Below, piece by piece: positions 1-9,300 of a stretch of DNA of 64,000 bases. The notes beneath the pieces are model-generated. The model did not search any database. It worked only from the letters and a program-made list of their open reading frames with translations, and was not told where the DNA came from. The position numbers and the translations under genes were made by a program. Positions within the stretch are counted from its first letter, which is position 1, and the number at the start of each line of letters is the position of its first letter. The stretch is from NCBI GenBank assembly GCA_033675545.1, contig JAWDGP010006611.1, positions 184,001 to 248,000 on the forward strand, given 5' to 3'. This stretch comes from Elysia crispata. Its lineage: Eukaryota; Mollusca; Gastropoda; Plakobranchidae.

Positions 1-101
1 GGAATCATTTCAGTATTTATGACTTCAAATTGTGCAACTCACTTTAAAACATGCAGCAATATCTTTTTATATCAAGGTAGAAAAATGTAAGAGTGGCTTA
101 C

Positions 102-191
102 TTGGTTCTCTTTCTCCTCCATGTATTTCATAAGCTCTTGGCGTTGATTTTCAACTCGGTCTTGATTTTTCTGCTCTGTCTCAAGAAGATC
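102..191 (-). CDS. CFAP73: CFAP73 coding exon 6 (last one in window)
   Basis: 90 nt, residues 176-205 (begins DLLETEQKNQ, ends MEEKENQ), phase 0. Acceptor TTCTTGTAG, donor GTAAGC. The remaining exons lie left of position 1. Confidence 0.85.
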
Positions 192-3100
192 CTACAAGAA
201 TAAAAAAAACACTTGCTTCACAAATCAAAAAGCATGGATAGAGATACATGATAAAATATTTCTAGAAATCAAATGACATAAAAACACAACAGAGAAGGGA
301 AATTCCACTCTTTTTTACTTCATGTAGTTGATGAATTAGTTTTTGCCTTTTTTTTTTAATTTCCTTTCAAAAACATTTTTTTTTTAAATTCAAGTAGTCA
401 TTAAAGATTAACCTTAAAAAAAATCGAGTTTTACTTATAAAGATAAAGGGTGTAATGGGAAAATAAAAAAAAAACTGACAGACTCTCAAAAGATTAGTTG
501 CTTTATCAAATCAATTATACATAAATTAATCAAAACATAAATATACTATGATCTTACTGTGTGTGTTGCATTCAGGGTATCCCAACGAGTGATGATGTCA
601 CGGATCTCATGGAAATCCTCTCCAGCTTCTTGCACTTTGTCCATAAAAGTATGAAATATTGTGTACTTTTCAAGTTTTTTACCTAGGGCCTCTTTCTGTT
701 TCAGATGCTGTGCTGTCTCTTGTTTTACGCTGGGAGAGAAAACCAAAATATGCACAGTCTTCAAAGTATAACGAATAAAATCCTCTCAAGAAATAAATAA
801 TACAAAAGATGAAATCTAAGCAAGAAACAATATTCAATCTCTATTGAGCAACATAACACAGTTTTCTGTGAAAAGCAAATTATAAACAGGTATCCATGTT
901 ACGACTAGTAGACAAGGACTTTCAAATCAAATTGCATTTAAGAGATTTCAAGCATCGAAAATGTTTGTTTGTGGATTTAAAAGAATGCATTTTGGTAATT
1001 CTTATACAATACTCACCCAACTAATATAAAATAAAGAAGCCAAATACAGTTTTAATGTTTGTAATGGAAGTCAGTGTTTGTAAACATCATGTTTGAGATA
1101 TATTGGTATATTTGAAGACGGAAACATAAATTATTATACTATTTGAAACAAACTCTTGATCAAGACCTTCAATGAGATCAGTAACAATGTTTTGAATTGG
1201 GAATCAAATTTGTAAATTGTTATGAAGAAAATATTAAAATGTAGATCAACACCTTGGCTGTTCATAATAGTTAATGAAGTATATTTTTGTTATGCAAGGA
1301 CTGAAAAAAATTGCAAAGATGTAATATTCTGCCATGAAAAGTATAGATCTACAGAAATAACTGTGAAGCACATTCAGACGGTATCAATGAAACTATTTTG
1401 AGCCCTTGAATAATTATAATCTACAATTTTACGTTGAGTTGTTTTTATTTTGTTTTAATGTCTCTGAACATAGAAATGCTTCACTTATAATTTTACTCTT
1501 AAAGAGTACAAAGTACAATTTTGCATGGAGTCAAAACATACAACTGAAAAATCCACAATAACTATCTCCCAATTATCTCTATAATTAGACATCTTTTAAA
1601 ATCAAGCACTCATGATGTTAGCAGACTCTACAAATACAATGTAAATCCACAGTACCCAATATAGCCTTTTTCAGGATGTTCTTTGTATGACAACTTAAAA
1701 CTGCTTTCGTGGGAAATATTTCAAAGTGAAAATAAATCAAGTGAATGAACCAAACTACAAAACATTAAAAACAAAATAAAAAATCATTCATTCATTACCA
1801 TAAATAAAATTAACACACTGGATTATTATCTGAAAGGGAAGAAAAAATCAAAATTTTTAAACAATGAATACATCTAAAATTTGAGCGAAAAAAATGTTAT
1901 ATTCTACATAAGTAATCATTCTGAACAGATGATGTTTTTTTTATTTTTTTCATCTTTTTTTTGTCATGAGCATCAACTCATTTGATTTCAATTTATGGCC
2001 TGGTTTGAAATATTTCTGTGAATATATAGGAAAAAGATATAAGGCCTTATTAAGATATTTTTTTCTCTACAAAATTGTAAACAGAGCGTCACTAAACATT
2101 AAAATATCTTATTATCTGATTAAAATAAAAACAATTATTCTAGATCATTTCATGTGCAAAAGTTATCTGAGGACCTTTAAGTATGTCTTAAGCATGCAGA
2201 AATGCGCTTTGGGATTAACTTACCGTTCTATTTCTCTGTCTTTTTGTCGCTTTAGTTCTCTTTCATCATTTGCTTTTTTTACTGCCCTGGCTCTCTTTGA
2301 ATCATTTTCCTTAATGAAATGCAGAAAAAATAAATCAAGTTTTTGCTGTTTCTACTTTAAGTTTTGTAAGTTCAATCCTGTGAGTTTAAATTAATGTTTA
2401 ATTTAAGTTCAGTCTTCTGCCTCACTTTTATATTAAAAGAAGTATCTATAGGTTGAGCTAAAAAAAAGTACATCTGAAAGGCTTTGTTATGAAGTAAGTT
2501 AGACTTAAATAGAAACAGAAATTTTTACATCTCTCTAATATGATCTTTATTTTACTTGAACTGAAAAAAATATACTCTTTTGAATGTCAAACCTTCAAGA
2601 ATTTGTCAAATTTTAGTAGTGATTCTTTTAACTGAAACTCTTTTCTCTCCAACTCCTCACGCCGCTGTTGCAGACTTTCCATCTTCATTTGAAATTCCTG
2701 GTTAAGCAAAAAAAATAAAAATAGTACTTTCAAAAATAGTAGTCAGGATCATTATTTCAATCCATTTTTACTTTCTCTTTCAATTCACTGGAAACAAGGA
2801 GTTAATCAAACTTTTAGTTCATAGCTATTTAGTTAAGATGATCCACATTCTATTTTTCAATCCTTGAAAGATTAATTAAACTTCTAATGTTCATCAATAC
2901 AGTGACATTCAAAATCGGAGTTCAGAAGAAAATGAAACAAAATGATATTGATGTGTACTGGACATTTTTTTAGGAAGTAAAATTTACATTTCGACCACAT
3001 TTTGGTCTCTGCAAACTTTTTTTTATTCTTTAACGTACATCATGCAGACATTCACTTACTTGCTTGGTATGCAAAAACTCATAATCAATATTTTATCATC

Positions 3101-5699
3101 ACCAGCAGCTATGTTTATTTCAGTGCTTGTTATTTTTTCAATCGCCCTTATCAGTCATAAATTAGCTAATTCTAAAACCTTCCCAATCTATATAAAGATC
3201 CTTCTTAACTGTCATTATAAGACTTTTTTGGTATGAACAAAAAATGCTTGGTATTGCATTGCCTTGCAGAAATTCATAACAGCCCATTTGTATGTACATG
3301 TAGCTTCATTTCAATGAATGTTTTAAAATCTTTAGGAGATTTTATAGAATTCACTAAATATATAGTGTATTTTCATTATCATGAAAGGAGCATCCCTTCT
3401 TAAAATAATTAATAGCACCTTTCCACTGAAGTGTTGAAATCAGAGATTTCTGATAGATCATTACCAACCAAGTAACCTTTTCTTAACTCAAAATGAGGCA
3501 TCTGTAAGATGCAGGTATTCAATCTAGCCTAACAAGAAGAAATCTTAAAATCTACGATTCTGTATTTGTTTCATGCATGAGTAGAGTGAGGAAATTTATC
3601 TTAAGATTCTGTATGAAAAATTGAAATATTTTTAACCAGTCTTTCCTGATAAACCAATGAGATAATATGGTTTTCAAGAATTGAATGAAACAAATTTCAA
3701 GAACAAATTTCACGTAAAATATTCAACGTTACTTGTACCTCTTTCTGTGCTGCAAGAGCCTGCTCCACTTCTGCCATCTCCCTTCGTTTTTCCAACAAAC
3801 GAGTTGCAGGTGTAAGATGATCATCCTCACGTTCTGGCATTTTTCTAAAAAAATCAGGATTTAAGAACGAAAGAATGATATATGGGATCAAAACTTCTCA
3901 CTTTAAACATTTTTGCTCAAAACAAAAACCTAAAAGCAACAGATAAGTATGTAAGATCAAAATAACAAGAGTAAATTTTTTAATCCTTATATTTCTTTAA
4001 AATGCCAATCCTTCTATGGTGATAAGAATAGTCAAATCATTACTCAACTTTTAGGTCATTTCAAAATTATGTCCATGGGATCCAAGGCTGTTCTTTTGAA
4101 AGATCAAAGTTAAAACCTTTCATTTGCAGTTAGTAGACATTTTAAGCAATTAATTCAGAATTACAATATATTTAGAAAACAAAACTTTGGCAGTCAAGAG
4201 AGTGAGACAACAGTCATAAATTCCACTGAAGAGATATGATCATTAAAAGGTAAGAGTGAAACTTCTATGAATTAGTTTAAAACAAAAGAAAAATAAAGAA
4301 GTTCAGCAGCCTTAATTGAACTTTAAGATGTTGCGATGAATCTAAATGTCTATTCAGAAGTAGAAGGCTTGTGGTGATTCTCTCTATGCCAAAGGATAGA
4401 TAATTGATCTTATTCAGGTTTAGGTGTACAAGTCAAGTTTCAGATTTCAAGTTGCATGCATCAGAAAGAAAATGTTTCTACTACAGTGCAGGATCTGGGC
4501 TTGTAGATTAATGCATCATTTAGAATTTTTTGCCCTTCAAAATGACAGAAGCTATCTTGATTTACTGCTTTTTAAAACATATTTGGGAGTCAACATCATT
4601 CTACTTAACAGTCTAGATTTAATGATTCATTTTTTTTACTTGAGCAGAACTCTGTAAACTTACACAAGGGCAGTACAGCCATTGTTTAAAGGTGCACATA
4701 ATAAATGATTATCCTGTATCTGATTTTAAATTCAAACCCTCTTGAGTGCTGACATTTTGTTTTAACTTTGTACCCGTTTAAGTTACACATTTATGACCTC
4801 TTAGTGATGATTAAAACAGTAAAGAACTTAGATAATTTGTCTTTTGAAGTGGGTGCAGGCAGGATTTTCACTGTGGCTTTTTCAAAGAGTGCTGAGATTT
4901 GTGACACCATAACTACTATAATTTCCTTTTTCTTTTTACTCTAATTCAGAAAACAGTGAAATAGGCTTACAGATACAGGCTAAGCAACATGACTTCTATT
5001 AGGCTGAATCAAGTGTCCATCAGTTGGGACGAATTTTTCAATATTGTAACAAAACATTGCTTGGAAACATTCCAGCCATTTGTTAAATCCTCATGTAATG
5101 CATGTTGCCTGGCTAAGACATTGTGTCTATCACCCCGTATCCCCAACAGTGTAGCATGCTGTATCTACAATCAGCCTTTTTCTTTCCATAAGAAACATGA
5201 ACAGTTTAACTCGATTATTATTATTATTTTTTTTTTTTTTTTTTTGTGGGATCAAGGGCGGCCGCTTCATCGTGTTATAAATAAGTCTGTTTTGGTTAGT
5301 GAAACTAGTGGAAAAACTTGCGCCCTTCTAAGTGCCTCACGGGTGGCACTAGTGCATTTTGAGAGGGCTAGTGAATGCAATACTTCTGAAAATTTCAGTA
5401 AAAACAGCACATGCTCGCTGTAGGAGCCCAAATCATGAAAATACAGGGTTTCAAAGTAACGGAAGATGTAATGCAAGTAGTTATCCGGTCATACCTATAT
5501 TGTAGCCAATTATTATTTTATTCTAGTGTCTTACGAAATGATAATATTCATTACAGCTTCCAGACTTTACTGAGCTCCTGATTTATCGAGAAATTTCTAA
5601 ATGTAAGATATGTACACAGTCCAAATTTTGATATATTACTCACACGAGAAGCTTGTCTTCGAACGTTGTTCGAAAATATTCTTCCAAACTCACAGTCAT
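102..5699 (-). CDS. CFAP73: CFAP73/CCDC42-family ciliary coiled-coil protein (5' part, six coding exons)
   Basis: Six exons join in phase to give the first 205 residues; the gene runs off the left edge. Known for the family: CFAP73 (Chlamydomonas MIA2) works with CFAP100 in the modifier complex that regulates inner-arm dynein I1/f on axonemes, and CCDC42 is a sperm/cilium paralogue. Seen here: an N-terminal EEYF segment, a LLEKRREM helix near residue 41, an FDKFL motif near 85, then highly charged, heptad-like helix (KKANDERELKRQ, KLEKYTIF, RWDTLNA) with no membrane segment or signal peptide. EEYF and FDKFL match my memory of CFAP73 better than CCDC42. About one third of the usual ~300 residues is missing on the left. 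The ATG at 5699 is the first in its exon and follows a short untranslated leader. Family assignment is confident; the choice between paralogues is less so. Confidence 0.85.
558..729 (-). CDS. CFAP73: CFAP73 coding exon 5
   Basis: 172 nt completing codon 118 and running to residue 175. It contains KKLEKYTIFHTFMDKV and DIITRWDTLNA, the best conserved stretch of the family. Acceptor CTCCCAG, donor GTAAGA. Confidence 0.88.
2224..2309 (-). CDS. CFAP73: CFAP73 coding exon 4
   Basis: 86 nt, residues 90-117 plus two bases. Very basic coiled coil (KRARAVKKANDEREL). Acceptor CATTAAG, donor GTAAGT. Confidence 0.85.
2593..2697 (-). CDS. CFAP73: CFAP73 coding exon 3
   Basis: 105 nt, phase 0 at both ends, residues 55-89. 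It starts EFQMKMESLQQ and ends FDKFLK. Acceptor AACCAG, donor GTTTGA. Confidence 0.85.
3739..3844 (-). CDS. CFAP73: CFAP73 coding exon 2
   Basis: Acceptor TTTTTTTAG, donor GTACAA. Encodes residues 19-54, including the LLEKRREM helix and ALAAQKE. The internal ATG at 3840 is not the start, because exon 1 joins in phase (V19-K-M-P). Confidence 0.85.
5222..5480 (-). repeat. Possible retroposed insert with poly(A) tail in CFAP73 intron 1
   Basis: A run of about 21 T after ATTATTATT at 5215 is followed by about 230 bp that are clearly more GC-rich than the flanks (GCGGCCGC site near 5259, GTGCCTCACGGGTGGCACTAGTGC region). Read on the minus strand this is a unit ending in poly(A), as a SINE or retropseudogene would. 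No target duplication or RNA polymerase III boxes were recognised, so the class is open. Confidence 0.3.
5644..5699 (-). CDS. CFAP73: CFAP73 coding exon 1
   Basis: Encodes residues 1-18 plus two bases of codon 19 (starts MTVSLEEYF). Donor is GTGAGT at 5643-5638. The alternative donor two bases earlier breaks the frame with exon 2. Confidence 0.85.
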
Positions 5700-6305
5700 C
5701 TTGAAAATGTGCTAACCTATGCCAAAAAAAATGGATTTAAATAAAGAGTGACTCGTAAAGTCTGAGTATTGGAAATGTAGGAAGAAATAAGTTTGAAATA
5801 GTTATACTGGATAGATATACAAGTTTAGATCTAGGTGTTTGTGTGCTGATTGTAAAGCTACTTCCTATTTGAAGTCCACCACAATAGTTGCTAAGGAAGC
5901 TACGGTTCTTTTCTTTGACCCTTTTGACCTATGAACTATAAGTTAACTTTTATAAAATATGAAACGATCCTTCAGTTAATAATTGCAGGGGAAAAAAATA
6001 ATTGAAATATTTATTTGCATTCTATTTATCTGAGAGATTAATTGGGATCTTATTGGCCTATTATTTTTATTTTTGCTTGTGAGTTTTTAATAGAGTAAAG
6101 CATAATCCAAAACGCACAAACAGAAAGTAACGAAACTTTGTAAATCATCTAAAAATGATATGATGGGCCTAGTGTAATTGCCTATAATATCAACCATGAT
6201 TGTAAAAAGCTTGCGAATTAATATAAATTATTTTTTATTATTTTTTTAATCTGTGGGAGACTAATTCAACTTTTTTATTATCTCAACCGTTTCTTTGTTT
6301 ACAAG
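5700..6305. promoter_or_regulatory. Divergent intergenic promoter of CFAP73 (minus) and acylphosphatase (plus)
   Basis: Only 606 bp separate the two start codons, which point away from each other, so both promoters must lie here unless upstream exons are hidden elsewhere. No clear TATA box placement or CpG island is visible. The block is AT-rich with T-runs at 6228-6246. The bidirectional role is inferred from layout alone. Confidence 0.5.
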
Positions 6306-6360
6306 ATGGCGACCTACAGTGTGAAGTCGGTCTCCTTTGAAGTATTTGGGAAAGTACAAG
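6306..6360 (+). CDS. ACYP: Acylphosphatase exon 1 (coding part)
   Basis: Residues 1-18 plus one base, ending in FGKVQ. Donor GTATGA at 6361. Confidence 0.9.
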
Positions 6361-9300
6361 GTATGATAGGCATCATCATATGCGATCTTTGTTTTCTTTC
6401 CTTTAAAAGCATTTAGTATGTCATTTTTAGATGGAATATTTGGTAATACCGTAGTGATGCGGTCCCGGTTCTATATTGATACTTTGATAGTGCGTTCATG
6501 GTAGATAGGGGAGACCGGGGCAATAAGAAATGGATTTATTCTAAGCTCCATATGTAACTCCTATTCTAAAAGCCTGGGGCATTAGGAAACAATTGTTCTG
6601 CAAACTAGAGGAATTAGACTTCCTGTAGGTCAGACGTTATCAAGGGGATATACCCCAATCTTTTTATAATTTAATGTTTTTGGAGAGAGATGTCTCTCTC
6701 TCTTCAGACATCTTGAAACCAGTGACAGAGGTTTTCATCAGAGGCCTACTCTATCTGCAAAACTTTTGAATTTTGTAAACAGCAAGGCAAGCAGTCCATC
6801 TTTTCTTGGATCAGACTCAAATTTATTGATTAAGTAAGTACCTTATCATGTTAATATATTTCATTGAACCGTATAGATTTACAGTGGAAACCTCAAAAAC
6901 CGAAGTCTGATTATTCGAATTCCTCATAAACCGAATTTTGCAAGATGATAGGTTTTTTTTTCTCTTTGACTTTGTTAGAATCGAACTCGTATTTCGAAGT
7001 ATTTCTGATTTGATTCTCTTAATTCGAAGTCGATACCACCTCATAAGGCATCACAAAAGTGCCACATGCATTTCTCAAGCAGCAAGCAATACTAATCACT
7101 GCCCAAGAAAGGATGATCAGTGCGCTAACAAATCAAGAAGTGAGCGGATGCATTAACAATTAAGTGCCAGTAGCAAATCTGTACTGATACGGATAGCAAC
7201 GTAGGACGGGGGAAGGGGAGAGTTGCTCGTTGCAGGCTCAGTACACACTCACTCAATGAGTCTTGGACTCTGTTATACCCATTTTTGTAATTCGAATACT
7301 CTTAATTCAAAGATTTAATCCATTCCCATGCAATTCGAATTATGAGGTCTCCACTGTATGTAAATATTGCCCAAAATGACCATTCTACTGACACTAAAGA
7401 AAATTGAATCGTGGCCTTGAATTTTTATCATGTCCACTTAAATGAAAATTCTTTATATGATGTTAAAACAATTTACACCAGGATTAATTTGCATATTTAG
7501 CACAAATTGATGTTAAATATCTATTTAACCCTCTCAGATATGATCAGAAAGCTGTTTAATACTCATGGTGGTCATTATTCTGCGACATTTCTTATTGCCC
7601 CATTAGTGAATTTTTAAACAATTTTTATTTGTTTTGCACTTTATTTTACAGATGGTTTGAAATTATAAAAGGAAAGAAGCTGGAGGTCGAAAAAATTATA
7701 GCCAGGACCCAAAAATGAAAGAGGCCTTCAATGCTGTAATGGGGAAGAGGATGTCTACATATGCTGCAACAAAGCATTTGGGAGTTGGCCACAAGGCGTT
7801 ATGGTTACGCTCAATAGGAAAAATCCCCATCAACACCCATCAGGGTAGGAGCCCAGACCTTCCTCATATCATCGAACAAGAAATGGTGGACTGCATCCTT
7901 CTCATGGCAGATTGGGGATGGGGATTCTCTGCACAGGAGGTTAGAGAAATATTACAGGATTTTGTGAAGACCAACAAAATCTAAACGCAGTTTGCAGAAG
8001 GCCGACTTGGTGAAGACTGGCTATGGAGGTTTCTTCAGAGACATTGTAAAATAAGCCGCAGAACATCTAAGTCATGGAGGAAAAGAGGCAGAGAATCCTG
8101 AAATAATTCAGCATTGGTTCCATCTCCTACAGGAACATTTAGAAAAATCTGGTGTGATGGACATGCCTGATCAAATCTACAACACCGACAAAATAGGTTT
8201 TGTGACTGACCCAAAATTGGATTGCATGCGACATCTGTGATGAATGGTTTCATCATTCATGTATTGATCTGACTACTCCCCTTGAGGAAATGGAATCAGA
8301 GGAGTGGATTTGCTCTTTTTGTTTCCAATAACGATGACTTTTCCTATTGCCCCATTAAAAAAAAAAACACCATTTCTTATTGCCCTGGCTCGTATTTTTC
8401 GGGTGATGTTATAATAATAATCATAAATAAATTTTGATGACACAGACTAATAGTTATTATGTATCACTATGTTTCTGGATAAATTCTCTTAATTTAGAAA
8501 CAAATTTCACAGAGGTATGTACTATAATGTGGTAATTATGGATATTTTCTTAAAAGTACCAAAAAATTAGTTTCTTATTGCCCTGATCTCCTCTACAATA
8601 AAGTAAACTGGCCAGATTTTCACTGCATATTAGCCCCCGAAGCTCTATGTAGGTCAGCCGGAAGTAGGTCACTGGCTGTAAGGTTTTCACAGGGCCTAGT
8701 GTTTACAAACATTGAGCCTAGCACAGCAGTTTTACACTTTGAGCGATTGATTGCATGGCTTTGATAACTTGTGGAGTTTTTTTGTTTGTTAATAGTGTAG
8801 TACCTGTAAACCCATATATTTTCTTGAAGCTTAAGAACTGGGCTTTAAGGTAAAATCAATTTCAATTATCTCCTGCCTGCAATGACTTTTTTTTATAAGA
8901 GAGAGAGTACCTTTCCCCTCTGAGTTCCTGGAAGGTCGCAGGCTAGGGACTGCCTTTGGTCCTCAGAAAGGTAGATAAAGAAGAAAATAAGAGGAGGCGA
9001 ATAGAGAAAGAAGTCCTGAAAAGGACTGTTGTGAGCAGGAACTGGCATTGTGGCTGTAATTCATTAGACCTGGTCATCAGCTGGCTGTGGATTTTGGGCT
9101 AGAAGTCTCTTATGGGCTCTCTTGAAATCTTTTTTTGTCTGGTACAGCCTAAAACAGGGATCAACATGTATGCCGACATTACAGCAGGGGCACTCATATC
9201 TGGACTGTTTTCTTTTTCCAGGCTGGGTGCAGACTGTGCAGTCACGTTGAGGATTTTCCCTCTTGGTCCCAGCTTTAGGCTTTATCAGTTTTAGAAAATG

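Larger units (their letters stand above)
6508..8593 (+). mobile_element. Pogo-like DNA transposon, internally deleted
   Basis: Terminal inverted repeats of about 23 bp share GGGCAATAAGAAA (left end GGGGAGACCGGGGCAATAAG; right end, read inward, GAGGAGATCAGGGCAATAAG). TA flanks both ends (6506-6507, 8594-8595), as for Tc1/mariner-pogo elements. The inner part encodes a damaged transposase. Extra copies of the motif TTTCTTATTGCCC occur inside near 7588 and 8373. It lies in acylphosphatase intron 1 in the same orientation and is itself split by a MITE at 6882-7356. Confidence 0.85.

Noticed and set aside
1966-2394. 142-codon plus-strand frame
   Set aside because: It overlaps CFAP73 exon 4 in antisense, has no family features and is low in complexity.
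4989-5423. 144-codon plus-strand frame
   Set aside because: It crosses the poly(T) run and the repeat-like block; composition is not protein-like.
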